The position numbers and the translations under genes were made by a program. This document shows, one piece after another, positions 23,561-31,960 of a DNA stretch of 64,000 bases. The stretch covers positions 186,001 to 250,000 of the forward strand of contig NZ_WIXM01000001.1 of NCBI RefSeq assembly GCF_010993965.1. The letters run 5' to 3'. Numbering within the stretch: position 1 is the stretch's first letter; each line of letters begins with the position of its first letter. This stretch comes from Gracilibacillus sp. YIM 98692. GTDB lineage: Bacteria > Bacillota > Bacilli > Bacillales > Amphibacillaceae. The notes below the pieces were generated by a model. The model was not told the DNA's origin and did no database searches. It was given only the letters and a program-made list of their open reading frames with translations.

Positions 23561-23715
23561 GTGAGACTTCCATCAGTGGGGGTGTCCTTTATCCCCACTG
23601 ATGGTTAGCGAAACTTATCAGGGTGCTAACGGCCGTCTTCCCCCCACTTCTACTTCTTTTATTTTTCTAAAGTCTTGAAGTGGGTGCTTACGGACGATTG
23701 TTCACCGTGAAAATA
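23561..23715. mobile_element. Palindromic element, possibly a non-autonomous IS relic
   Basis: The segment contains a perfect 12-bp stem (CCATCAGTGGGG at 23570-23581 with CCCCACTGATGG at 23593-23604). A second stem has arms CCCACTTC and GAAGTGGG (about 23643-23681), and there is a direct repeat of GGTGCTAACGGCCG/GGTGCTTACGGACG. It begins with CTATAAAG-GAGACTTCCAT and ends with GATTGTTCACCGTGA. Both ends recur at 31905-31963. Hairpin-bearing short elements of this type resemble IS200/IS605-derived palindromic elements, but no transposase is present. It separates GH43 from its likely promoter. Confidence 0.4.
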
Positions 23716-23779
23716 GTGTTTTTTTGACATTATCCGCCCATTATTTCCCGGGACATAATTATTTCACAAAAAATCTAGG

Positions 23780-23920
23780 ATGAAGGAAACGATAGATTTG
23801 ATGACACATGCTAGAGTAAATGAAAATATCTATCACATAATACAAGTTACGGATCATGATATCGCTTTCTTAAAGAGAGTATATCCGTCTTTTATTCACT
23901 GTGTCAATTTACCTGATTAA
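23780..23920 (+). CDS. Possible 46-residue ORF
   Basis: ATG 23780 to TAA 23920 encodes 46 residues with mixed, protein-like composition (starts MKETIDLMTH, ends FIHCVNLPD). There is no good ribosome binding site. No family recognised. It may be a fragment of a lost gene or chance. The rest of 23716-24011 shows nothing clear. Confidence 0.2.
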   Translation: MKETIDLMTHARVNENIYHIIQVTDHDIAFLKRVYPSFIHCVNLPD

Positions 23921-24011
23921 CTTATTACTCATTAAAATATGGATCGAATAATAAGTCATCCCATTCCCAAAATAGAAATATAAGAAGCCATGCAAATGTT
24001 ATAAAAGAAGA

Positions 24012-24060
24012 TTGAAAACACATGCCAGTTTATGGTACTGTATTTATGTAACCGGTTACT
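24012..24060 (+). promoter_or_regulatory. Promoter and LacI-type operator of the GH30 gene
   Basis: A -35 TTGAAA (24012-24017) and -10 TACTGT (24036-24041) are separated by 18 bp. The perfect palindrome GTAACCGGTTAC (24048-24059) sits at the expected transcription start. Flanked as TGTAACCGGTTACT, it has the form of LacI/GalR-family operators and is a two-mismatch relative of cre sites. Binding there would block initiation, so repression released by a sugar is likely. Confidence 0.55.
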
Positions 24061-24156
24061 ATTTTGTTTTACCTTCACAAATCCTTATGTCATCAAAGTA
24101 AAACACAGGCGAAATACCGTAAGATCCAAATCATAGTGAAAAGGAGAAATTCGGTA

Positions 24157-25755
24157 ATGAATAAGAAGTTATTATGGTTATTAGCAATATCGCTTGGTTT
24201 TTTATTGATTGGCTCGATTAGCTATGCAAAAGTTAATAATTTAGCAACACCGAATAAAGAAAATGCCCAAGAGATTAATATCAATGTGGACAAAAAGCAG
24301 CAAGAAATTGATGGATTTGGCGCCTCTGGTGCTTGGTCGTTAGATCCTATTGGTGCGGAATGGTCAGAAGAAAACAAGGACAAATTGGCTGATTTACTGT
24401 TCTCACAAGACAAGGGAATTGGTTTGTCGATGTGGCGCTTTAACATTGGTGCCGGTAGTGAAGAAACCGATAAAGAGATTGTGACAGACCGCTTTAGAAG
24501 AGCTGAAAGTTTTAAATCAGGGGCAGATGAGCCCTATGATTGGTCCAAACAATCCGGTCAGCAATGGTTTCTCCAAGCAGCAAAAGAACGGGGTGTGGAA
24601 GAATTTATTGCATTTGTAAACAGTCCTCCTGTCTGGATGACAAAGAATGGACATGGACAGCCTGACCCGAATGTTGGCAGCACCAATCTAAAAGAAGAAA
24701 ATGTAGATGATTTTGCTGTCTTTTTAGCTGATGTACTAGAACATTTTGAAGAAGAACAATTACCATTCCACTACATTAGTCCGATCAATGAACCAACATG
24801 GGATTGGAATTATGCTGGGCAAGAAGGAAACCGCTACAATATAGAAGATATAAAAAAGGTGATCACAGCACTACATCAAGAGATAGAAAACCGTGGACTT
24901 GAAACCGAAATTGATGCACCGGAAGCTGTAGAATATACATCACTGCTTGATGATGATATATATGCCTCGTTTACCGGAAGTGATAGCCAATATAGCAGCG
25001 GGAATGCTGGTGGAGCTTATCCTGGGAAATACCGTGAATATATAAAAGAACTTTTAGGAGATTCGGACATAAAAGAAATGGTCAGTAACAAAATTAGCGC
25101 TCACGCCTATTGGTCTGACCTTTTTACTGGAGAAGACCGTCTTATTCCTTTAAGAGAATCTGTAAGAGAGAATATGGATCGATATGATCCCAATGCAAAA
25201 ATTTGGATGTCAGAATACTGTGTGTTGGGAGATCATGGTCATGGCCGAGACTTATCTATGGAAACAGCACTGGATGTTGCTCGATTGATCCACTTTGACA
25301 TGGTAGAAACCCAAGCTTCTGCCTGGCAATGGTGGTTGGCTGTATCACCGTATGATTACAAAGACGGGCTAATCTATACAGATTACTCAGAGCAAGGTGA
25401 TGAAGAAACGGTGATAGAATCTAAGTTACTATGGGCTTTAGGAAATTACAGCCGTTTTGTTAGACCGGGAGCATATAGAGTAGAGTTAGAAGGAGCAAAT
25501 GATAAAGACGGCCTTATGGGGTCTGCCTATTATCAAGAAGAAGATGACCAACTCTCTGTAGTCCTAGTCAATGACAGTGATGAAACAAAACCCGTTCACA
25601 TTAATACAGATAATTTACCTGGGAATAAAGGAGCTATCCAATTCCAACCATACGTAACTTCTGAAGAATACGATTTAGAATCTAAAAACTTATTCCCTGC
25701 TCATAAAGTCTTTCAAGTACCACCTAAATCCGTTGTCACCTTAGTCGCACAATAA
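24157..25755 (+). CDS. Secreted GH30 family glycosidase
   Basis: A 532-residue protein with an N-terminal signal peptide (about 1-24, ISYA), the GH30 start signature IDGFGASGAW, the acid/base Glu212 in SPINEPTWDW and the nucleophile Glu353 in WMSEYCV. A C-terminal beta-domain follows (about 430-532). GH30 includes endo-beta-1,6-galactanases, glucuronoxylanases and beta-1,6-glucanases. The sequence looks closest to the galactanase-type subgroup, but I cannot fix the substrate. ATG 24157 is chosen because of AAGGAG upstream; 31 more open codons lie before it. The gene stands alone, with its own operator upstream and terminator downstream. Confidence 0.85.
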   Translation: MNKKLLWLLAISLGFLLIGSISYAKVNNLATPNKENAQEININVDKKQQEIDGFGASGAWSLDPIGAEWSEENKDKLADLLFSQDKGIGLSMWRFNIGAGSEETDKEIVTDRFRRAESFKSGADEPYDWSKQSGQQWFLQAAKERGVEEFIAFVNSPPVWMTKNGHGQPDPNVGSTNLKEENVDDFAVFLADVLEHFEEEQLPFHYISPINEPTWDWNYAGQEGNRYNIEDIKKVITALHQEIENRGLETEIDAPEAVEYTSLLDDDIYASFTGSDSQYSSGNAGGAYPGKYREYIKELLGDSDIKEMVSNKISAHAYWSDLFTGEDRLIPLRESVRENMDRYDPNAKIWMSEYCVLGDHGHGRDLSMETALDVARLIHFDMVETQASAWQWWLAVSPYDYKDGLIYTDYSEQGDEETVIESKLLWALGNYSRFVRPGAYRVELEGANDKDGLMGSAYYQEEDDQLSVVLVNDSDETKPVHINTDNLPGNKGAIQFQPYVTSEEYDLESKNLFPAHKVFQVPPKSVVTLVAQ

Positions 25756-25784
25756 AAGAAAAACGGAAAATAGAAGTAATACGG

Positions 25785-25817
25785 AAAACCGGCCTTTCTA
25801 AAAAGGTCGGTTTTTTT
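25785..25817. terminator. Terminator after the GH30 gene
   Basis: Stem AAAACCGGCCTTT / AAAGGTCGGTTTTTTT followed by a T-run, 30 bp after the GH30 stop and 12 bp before the convergent SDR gene. Likely bidirectional. Confidence 0.9.
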
Positions 25818-25828
25818 CCAAACAATAA

Positions 25829-26701
25829 TTAATTGGTTTGTGAATTTTCAGGTAAAACTTGTTGGATTGCCTCACTCACCAGTGTCGCCGGACGGCCGAG
25901 AATTTTTTCAAAATCCTGACTTTCTATGTCTAATGTACCTTCTCGAATTCCTTTTTGAACCTGAACGACAAAAGGAACGATAGACTCTGGTAAACCAGCA
26001 TCCTTCATCACTCTAGCATAAGTATCATCATCCACATGCTGCACTGGAATTTCCTTTCTAATCACTTTGCCAAGCACCGCTACAAATTCATCCTGACTCA
26101 AAGGTTTACCAGACAATTCATAAACCGTGTTCTCATGCCCATCTTCCGCTAAAACGGTTGCCGCTGCTTCCGCATAATCTTGCTGAAGCGCCCAGCCAAC
26201 CTTTCCATTTCCTGCAGAAGTAACCCATGGCGCACCTGCTAAAACGCCTTGAATACTCGGAATTTCATTTTCTAAATACCAATTGTTTCGCAAAAAGGAA
26301 TACGGAATCCCCGTTTTTAAGATAGCTGCTTCTGCTGCCTGATGCGGCGGAGCAAGAAAGTTTTCGCTCTCCTTTGCATTAGCAATGCTCGTATACGCCA
26401 AGAATTTTACCCCTGCACGCTCTGCCGCTTCTACCGCATTCGTATGCTGTTTCACACGAACTCCATTCTCACCATCCGTCGAAATAATAAGCAATCGATC
26501 CACTCCAGCAAAAGCATCATCCAAACTTTTTGGATCATCAAAATTCCCTTGTCGTACCTCTACCCCACGAGTACGCAACCCCTCAGCCTTCTCCGGATCA
26601 CGAACACTAACAGCCAACTGATCGGCTGGTACCTTATTCAAAAGAACCTCCACAATTTTGAAACCTAACTTCCCCGTCGCACCAGTCACTAATATTTTCA
26701 T
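25829..26701 (-). CDS. NmrA-like SDR, quinone oxidoreductase (QorB type)
   Basis: A 290-residue atypical short-chain dehydrogenase. The N-terminal NAD(P) motif is TGATGKLG, and SVRDPEKAEGL and the segment FLRNNWYLEN are typical of NmrA-like NAD(P)H:quinone oxidoreductases (QorB/YtfG). The likely role is reduction of quinones or reactive carbonyls. ATG 26701 has GGAGGT 9 nt upstream; an earlier ATG at 26716 overlaps that site and is unlikely. No active-site Tyr-x3-Lys of classical SDRs stands out. A regulator of the HxlR family, which often controls such genes, is encoded divergently 500 bp away. Confidence 0.8.
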   Translation of the reverse strand: MKILVTGATGKLGFKIVEVLLNKVPADQLAVSVRDPEKAEGLRTRGVEVRQGNFDDPKSLDDAFAGVDRLLIISTDGENGVRVKQHTNAVEAAERAGVKFLAYTSIANAKESENFLAPPHQAAEAAILKTGIPYSFLRNNWYLENEIPSIQGVLAGAPWVTSAGNGKVGWALQQDYAEAAATVLAEDGHENTVYELSGKPLSQDEFVAVLGKVIRKEIPVQHVDDDTYARVMKDAGLPESIVPFVVQVQKGIREGTLDIESQDFEKILGRPATLVSEAIQQVLPENSQTN

Positions 26702-26933
26702 CTGCACAACCTCCATTGTATATATATCTTAATTGTAACAACAATGGTTACATTATAATTCTAGATACAACGAGAAACATTGTCAATTCTTTAAACTCGT
26801 AAAAATGAAGGTGTCCTTCTAAACATAAGTAGTTCACTTAGCGTAGAGAAAAGAAAAAATCACAAAACAAATAGCATATTATTGCACTTAAATTGACACA
26901 CAAAAAAGCTTGGTTAAAAATAAAAACTCTATT

Positions 26934-27091
26934 CTAAAAGCAAGCCTTGAATACGTTCTAGATTACCCGTCTTCTTTATCGAACCTCCTCCAATGACTAA
27001 CGCTGCATTTCTTACCCTCTAATTCTTTTAACTTATCAAGTGAATTTTCTCCAAAATAAATCTCGCGTGGAATAGTAAAACGATTCATCAT
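26934..27091 (-). pseudogene. Iron-containing alcohol dehydrogenase remnant
   Basis: ATG 27091 follows a GGAGGGGG site. The reading starts MMNRFTIPREIYFGENSLDKL, typical of the N-terminus of iron-containing alcohol dehydrogenases (YugJ/BDH type). After KELEGKK the frame breaks. In the next frame it continues AALVIGGGSIKK, the expected NAD-binding loop, and then stops at 26934. About 340 C-terminal codons are missing, so the gene is frameshifted and truncated. It lies divergent to the HxlR gene and was probably its former target. Confidence 0.7.
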
Positions 27092-27202
27092 TTTGCCCCC
27101 TCCAGTTTTGATTGGTTTACATTAAGAAGTATAAAGTAGTATAGTTTAATAGAAGAACTTACTTGAAAGTGGTATAGTATCAAAAAAGGAACTAAAGGCG
27201 GG

Positions 27203-27568
27203 GTGATACCAATCGTACGTGATTTTAACCAGACGTTTAATTGTGAAAAAGAGCTAACGCTTACTGTAATTGGTGGTAAGTGGAAAATGATCATTTTGTG
27301 GTATTTAGGAAAAGAAGGAACAAAAAGATTTAGCGAATTGAAAGCACTCCTTCCAAATATCACACAAAAAATGCTAACAAATCAGTTAAGAGAATTAGAA
27401 GCCGATCAAATTATTCATCGCGAAGTGTATCCTGTCGTCCCTCCGAAGGTAGAATATTCACTTACAGAACATGGGGAAACCTTGATACCTATTCTTGAAT
27501 CGATGTACGAATGGGGAAAGAACTATATAAATACTGTCGTTCATGAAAAAGCCTCCGTCGAAAAGTAA
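27203..27568 (+). CDS. HxlR-family transcriptional regulator
   Basis: A protein of about 120 residues with the HxlR winged helix: [38 protein letters not shown] and [12 protein letters not shown]. The early Cys in FNCEKE corresponds to the redox-sensing Cys of YodB/CatR/HypR-type members. Such regulators sense quinones, aldehydes or disulfide stress, which fits the nearby quinone-reductase-like SDR and the dehydrogenase remnant. The frame opens at GTG 27203, which overlaps a GGGGTGAT ribosome binding site. ATC at 27212 has better spacing and may be the real start. A -10-like TATAGT lies at 27171-27176. Confidence 0.85.
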   Translation: MIPIVRDFNQTFNCEKELTLTVIGGKWKMIILWYLGKEGTKRFSELKALLPNITQKMLTNQLRELEADQIIHREVYPVVPPKVEYSLTEHGETLIPILESMYEWGKNYINTVVHEKASVEK

Positions 27569-27668
27569 AAGTTGTATTGGGATCACTTAGAAGCTTTAGG
27601 ATTCATTTCAATGTAAACCCCTTGTCAAATCAAGATTTTTTATAAAATAACCTCGTATTAAATATAAA

Positions 27669-27709
27669 AAAGCCTAATTTCTCGGTGTGTAGGTGAGAAA
27701 TTAGGCTTT
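27669..27709. terminator. 15-bp perfect hairpin after HxlR gene
   Basis: AAAGCCTAATTTCTC pairs perfectly with GAGAAATTAGGCTTT around an 11-nt loop. The T-run is better on the minus strand, but a plus-strand role after the HxlR gene, 100 bp away, is plausible. Confidence 0.7.
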
Positions 27710-27872
27710 AGTTTAAAACCCCATTTATTGAAGAGTAGCACTTATAATTTGATATTATTATTCTTTGTCTTTAATCAGCTTGTCTATAACTACATGTATA
27801 CAAAGAATATGTCATTTTAAATGCTAGAACAAAGCGGAATTATATCCAAACATTGATATATCAACGAAAAAC

Positions 27873-27904
27873 AGCATACCAATAACTATACGACTTGGTA
27901 TGCT
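27873..27904 (-). terminator. Terminator downstream of Cof-type HAD gene
   Basis: AGCATACCAA pairs with TTGGTATGCT. On the minus strand it is followed by GTTTTTCG. It lies 130 bp after the HAD gene stop. Confidence 0.65.
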
Positions 27905-28033
27905 ATTTCACTTGTTTTCCACCAAAAGTGAACTGCTTATAACAAACAGGATACTTTTTAAAAAAATAATTGTACTTCCTATCCCCAGCCCATTCGCCAA
28001 ATAAAAAAGCATGAGGAAAAAGCTTATGCTCTG

Positions 28034-28813
28034 CTACAGTAATCCTACCGTTAGAAGACCTTTCTTAATACCATCGTTTTCAACTGAGTTGGTGGTATAT
28101 CTCGCCACTTTTTTCACTTCTTCTCTCGCATTGCCCATAGCCACACTATTTTGGACAGTAGAGAGCATCTCGATATCATTAAGACCATCTCCAAACGCAT
28201 ATCGGTGTTCTTCCGGAATACCTAGCTCTTGAGCGATCTTCTCAATACCTATCGCTTTGGAACCGCCTTTTGGAAGAATATCAACAGATAGAGGGTGCCA
28301 CCTTACAAAATCAAAGTCCTCGAAATCCTGCTTATATTGTATTTCCTCTCCTTCTGTACAAAATAGCAGAGACTGATACAATTCACGTCCTTTGTAATAA
28401 TCAGGATCATGAGTTGGGAATTGCTTAATCTTTAATGAAGCAATACTTTCCGTAATATGAGCATGTTCTGGAACATTCGCTTTCATATCTTCATGGTCCA
28501 TAAAAACAACGGGATGATCTTGATGAACAGCCGTTTCCGTTAATTTTTCAAGGGATCCCATGTTCAATGGATTGGTAAATATCACCTCTCCATTTAGCAC
28601 CACATACTGCCCGTTGTAGCTGACAAATGTGTCAATTTCTAATTCCTTTCGCAAATCTTCAAACATAAAAGGCGCTCGACCTGTGGCAATCGCCACGATA
28701 TGTCCTTGTGCCTTTAGTTTAAAAACCGCTTCTTTCGTGGTAGGCGGTAACTTTTTGTCATGATTTAATAAAGTGCCGTCAATATCGAAGAAAATAACGC
28801 TCTGGTTTGTCAA
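28034..28813 (-). CDS. Cof-type HAD-IIB phosphatase
   Basis: A 259-residue cytoplasmic HAD phosphatase of the Cof subfamily. Motif I is FFDIDGTLL, motif II AIATGR, the Lys of motif III is in KGGSKAIG and motif IV is GDGLNDIEML. The cap domain of type IIB lies between about 80 and 190. Members dephosphorylate sugar phosphates and similar metabolites. The start is TTG 28813 behind TAGGAA; no ATG lies upstream in frame. It is a single gene with a sigma-A type promoter that overlaps a palindromic operator, with a second copy of the operator 62 bp upstream. It is therefore regulated, probably by a sugar-responsive repressor. Confidence 0.9.
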   Translation of the reverse strand: MTNQSVIFFDIDGTLLNHDKKLPPTTKEAVFKLKAQGHIVAIATGRAPFMFEDLRKELEIDTFVSYNGQYVVLNGEVIFTNPLNMGSLEKLTETAVHQDHPVVFMDHEDMKANVPEHAHITESIASLKIKQFPTHDPDYYKGRELYQSLLFCTEGEEIQYKQDFEDFDFVRWHPLSVDILPKGGSKAIGIEKIAQELGIPEEHRYAFGDGLNDIEMLSTVQNSVAMGNAREEVKKVARYTTNSVENDGIKKGLLTVGLL

Positions 28814-28856
28814 TTTAATTCCTACTTTCTATATATAATCGCCATTGCTCGCTATG

Positions 28857-28887
28857 ATTGTACTTCATGAAACGCGTTCCATGTCAA
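28857..28887 (-). promoter_or_regulatory. Promoter of the HAD gene with operator in the spacer
   Basis: On the minus strand TTGACA (28887-28882) and TACAAT (28862-28857) are 19 bp apart. The spacer holds the palindrome TGGAACGCGTTTCA (28881-28868), extended to 18 bp as CATG...CATG. An operator between -35 and -10 means repression. Confidence 0.65.
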
Positions 28888-28929
28888 ACCAAAAGCATTT
28901 CTTTTCCCTTCAACATTTTATCCTTGATC

Positions 28930-28943
28930 TGAAACGCGTTCCA
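28930..28943. promoter_or_regulatory. Second copy of the HAD operator
   Basis: TGAAACGCGTTCCA is identical to the copy at 28868-28881 and lies 62 bp further upstream, about six helical turns, which would allow looping by a tetrameric or paired repressor. The centre is GC and not CG, so it is not a standard cre site. Confidence 0.6.
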
Positions 28944-29028
28944 TACATTATGCTAATTGTTGGAAGGTGTCATGGCACATTCTGATCATAATGGGCGTAA
29001 CGCATAAGCGGCGTAACCATTATTTTTC

Positions 29029-29078
29029 AAAAGACTGTCCCATTTGTTTGATTCAGCAAACATAGGGGCAGTCTTTTT
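29029..29078. terminator. Terminator downstream of AEC transporter gene
   Basis: AAAAGACTGTCCC pairs with GGGGCAGTCTTTT, with an inner TGTTTG/CAAACA stem and T-runs on both sides. It lies 33 bp after the AEC stop codon and serves the minus strand. Confidence 0.85.
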
Positions 29079-29110
29079 GGATTTTTAATTTCATATACAG
29101 ATATGTTCTG

Positions 29111-30166
29111 CTATATATACCGAACGATCCCATACATAATGGGTAACAAAAGAATCCATAGGACCGTATTTAAAAGCCAACTTGAATTTGCTAAATCCAC
29201 ATCCAGTTTATAAAGTTGCGGCGGGATCAACGACATGAATGCAGGAGGCATAACAGCCATAATAAGAATAACGTTAATGACAATACCATTATTTAGATCA
29301 TCTAATCCAAATAAGAAACCAATTGTAACAACAATAAGCGGAACCACTATAAATTTAATCGTTGATATAACAAATGATTCTTTCACATATCCTTTAACTG
29401 CTCTAAATTTCATATTATATCCCGTTGAAACCACTAGTATAAACGTTAATAAAGGAACTAAGACTTCGTTCAACGTTGAATAAAACTCTGGTCTTGACAA
29501 TTTAAATACATTTAATATAATTCCTATTACAATTGCTGAGAAAGAGGCTACAATCAAGGGGTCCGTTATTAACCTCAATATAATCTCACTCCACTTTTTA
29601 ACTGTATCTTTACTTTCACCTAAAAATTTTGCAATTGGAAAAAAGGTTGAATAATAAAGAAATTGTTCGAACAACATAAACATCGCAACATATGCTAAAC
29701 TCTCCTCACCTAAAAATACAAAACATATAAACACACCAAAGCTGCCCCAATTCGAAAAAGCACCAGACGTAAACATTGATCCTATTTTTGGGCGAGTTAG
29801 CTTTAAAACTTTTGATGCTAGAAATGAAAACAAACCTCCTAAGACTAAAGTGAGAACTCCTAGGAGTGGTAATAAAATCAATTTTATATGATTTAAATCT
29901 ACTAACCAGACAGCCCCTATAACAATAACCGGACTGAAAATAATGATTGCCAATTTTGCAGACCATTGCAAAATTCGTGCTAAAGGAACAGACTCTACAA
30001 TAATGTTTTTCCTTTCTAAAGCTTTTAACTGCTTTCCAAGAGCTAATCCAACAATGATAAGTGTGATAGTAAATAAAAAATCCGTGTAAATACAAAATCC
30101 TCCCACTCTACTCATAACTACTTTTATCAAATTGCCTATTCTCATTTCATCTTTAAAATAATTCAA
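29111..30166 (-). CDS. AEC-family membrane transporter
   Basis: An integral membrane protein of up to 351 residues with about ten hydrophobic segments in a two-times-five layout, as in auxin-efflux-carrier (AEC) family transporters (PF03547). The segment TSGAFSNWGSFGVFICF resembles the conserved NxGxxG-type region of helix 4/5. Substrates of bacterial members are mostly carboxylates such as malate. The start is unsure: TTG 30166 gives the longest frame but has no ribosome binding site. GGGAGG lies exactly 7 nt before an in-frame ATT at 30091, which begins just before the first helix. Base composition is lower in GC than in neighbours. Confidence 0.75.
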   Translation of the reverse strand: MNYFKDEMRIGNLIKVVMSRVGGFCIYTDFLFTITLIIVGLALGKQLKALERKNIIVESVPLARILQWSAKLAIIIFSPVIVIGAVWLVDLNHIKLILLPLLGVLTLVLGGLFSFLASKVLKLTRPKIGSMFTSGAFSNWGSFGVFICFVFLGEESLAYVAMFMLFEQFLYYSTFFPIAKFLGESKDTVKKWSEIILRLITDPLIVASFSAIVIGIILNVFKLSRPEFYSTLNEVLVPLLTFILVVSTGYNMKFRAVKGYVKESFVISTIKFIVVPLIVVTIGFLFGLDDLNNGIVINVILIMAVMPPAFMSLIPPQLYKLDVDLANSSWLLNTVLWILLLPIMYGIVRYI

Positions 30167-30348
30167 TATTTAGCATTTTGTCTAGATATACCCATTTTAA
30201 TTAACGTAAGAATAGCATTCTACTATAATTATTACCAATTTTATCATGTATTTTTAAACTAATATTACAAATCATCATTTTACACATTTTCTCCATAATT
30301 TCTATTTACAATTAGTAATATAAATAGATTAGTTTTAGGAGAGTAAAA

Positions 30349-31557
30349 ATGATAAAATTCATATTATTTATTTCAACTTTCATTACTGTTAATACGATTT
30401 TTATTTCAAATGCTTTCGGTGAAACTAATCCTTCTCCACCAACAGTTGTAAGTGAATCTGCCATATTATTAGAAGCAAATTCAGGACAAGTTCTCTATGA
30501 GAAAAACACTAACTCACAAATGTATCCTGCAAGTTTAACAAAAATAGCTACAGCGATCTACGCGATTGAAACAGGAAATCTCAATAATACAGTTAGTATT
30601 AGTAGTAATGCCAGCGCTCGAAATGTAGAAGGTACAACAGTGTTTTTGGAAGAGGGGGAGGAAATACCTTTACACAAACTGGTTCAAGGACTATTAATTA
30701 ACTCAGGTAATGATGCAGGGATAGCAATTGCAGAGCATTTGAGTGGAAGTGTAGAAAAGTTTTCTGAAGAAATAAATGCTTATCTTAAAAGCGTTATTGG
30801 TGTAAAAAATACTAACTTTACAAATCCTCACGGTCTCTATGATCCAAAGCATACTACTACTGCAGAAGATTTAGCAAAGATAACACAGTATGCTGTCAAG
30901 AACAAAACTTTCAAACAAATATACGGGACAAAAAAATTAAATTGGGATGGAAAATCATGGGATACTACACTAATCACCCATCACAAATTATTAAAAGGAG
31001 AAATTCCCTATGAAGGAATAACTGGTGGAAAAACTGGGTTTGTAAATAAAGCAGGTTATACGCTAGCAACAACAGCAGAAAGAGATAAATTAAGTTTAAT
31101 AGTTATTACTCTAAAAAGCGATAGGAAAAATGAAGCATATGATGACACTATTAAGTTATTAGACTATGGCTTTAATCATTATCAAACCTCTTATATGAAA
31201 GAAGGCAAAACATTTACGATTGGCGGTAAAAAATTCATTACTCCTGAAAAATTAGCTTATACACATCCTTTAGAATCGCAATTAGAAAAACAAGTCAATT
31301 TAGATGGGAAATTGAATGTTGTGAATAAAGAAGGAACCATTATCAACTCTTATCAATTAAAGAACGTTCCTAAGAAAAATAACATAAATAAAGAAGTAGC
31401 AGAGATTAAAAATATTCGTAATAATAATAAAGATGTGGATACAAAAACAAATTTTGAAATGGATTATATTTTGTTAGCTCAAATCTATTTATTTGAAGCC
31501 TTATCATTAACTGCTTTTGGATTGATATATAGGAAAATGAGGAAATTCTACCCTTAA
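30349..31557 (+). CDS. D-alanyl-D-alanine carboxypeptidase (S11, DacF-like)
   Basis: A 402-residue penicillin-binding protein of peptidase family S11 that trims the terminal D-Ala of peptidoglycan stem peptides. It has a signal peptide (about 1-24), SLTK with Ser62/Lys65, SGN (119-121), KTG in TGGKTGFVNKAGYT, and a C-terminal hydrophobic helix (about 370-392) that should anchor it to the membrane. AGGAGAG precedes ATG 30349. It is a single gene in a particularly AT-rich stretch. It could also be a spore-cortex type enzyme such as DacF; the length fits either. Confidence 0.9.
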   Translation: MIKFILFISTFITVNTIFISNAFGETNPSPPTVVSESAILLEANSGQVLYEKNTNSQMYPASLTKIATAIYAIETGNLNNTVSISSNASARNVEGTTVFLEEGEEIPLHKLVQGLLINSGNDAGIAIAEHLSGSVEKFSEEINAYLKSVIGVKNTNFTNPHGLYDPKHTTTAEDLAKITQYAVKNKTFKQIYGTKKLNWDGKSWDTTLITHHKLLKGEIPYEGITGGKTGFVNKAGYTLATTAERDKLSLIVITLKSDRKNEAYDDTIKLLDYGFNHYQTSYMKEGKTFTIGGKKFITPEKLAYTHPLESQLEKQVNLDGKLNVVNKEGTIINSYQLKNVPKKNNINKEVAEIKNIRNNNKDVDTKTNFEMDYILLAQIYLFEALSLTAFGLIYRKMRKFYP

Positions 31558-31960
31558 TTAAATCATCTTTAATGTAAGATGAACAAAACTGCGATAAAGT
31601 AAAAATTTTAATCCTTAAAATGAGCTCTGAATACTACCAGTGGTGGAAAGAGAGTATCCCCCTTCCACCACTGAAAACTATACCCGGAGAATTGGTTTGA
31701 AAACTTGTATTAAACTTTTAGACAATATTGTTTGACTCCTTTGAGGCCTCTCGCACGCTGTTCCCATAGCAACATCTTGCCTTCACTCCAATCAAAATAA
31801 TCCCATTCCATGTGTTTTTCTTTTTCGATGTAAATCCTTATCTATACGGAAAAAATTCTCAAAAAAAATTTTTTTAAATGTAGTACTTTTATAGATTTCT
31901 ATCGTCTATAAAGAGAGACTTCCATTTCTAAGCTTGAATTGGAGTCTTTGATTGTTCACC
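31558..31960. other. Gene-free stretch with palindromic element parts
   Basis: The stretch contains a perfect 11-bp hairpin (CAGTGGTGGAA / TTCCACCACTG, about 31641-31672). It also has a second copy of the element ends seen at 23561-23715: CTATAAAG-GAGACTTCCAT near 31905 and GATTGTTCACCGTGA at 31949-31963. A 33-codon open frame on the minus strand (31811-31710, beginning MEWDYFDWSEGK) may be the tail of a lost transposase or other gene, but I cannot place it. Confidence 0.4.

Larger units (their letters stand above)
27569..28033. other. Gene-free stretch with two hairpins
   Basis: Besides the two terminator hairpins annotated separately, this stretch is AT-rich and I see no gene. A short open piece right after the HxlR stop (about 27574-27617, reading YWDHLEALGF) looks like the C-terminal end of a lost protein. 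Confidence 0.4.

Noticed and set aside
28868-28943. Catabolite-response (cre) sites
   Set aside because: The two palindromes have a GC centre and miss the core positions of cre. They are better read as operators of another regulator.
31710-31811. 33-codon minus-strand frame as a transposase tail
   Set aside because: The composition is protein-like, but I cannot match it to a transposase family, so it is only mentioned in the intergenic entry.
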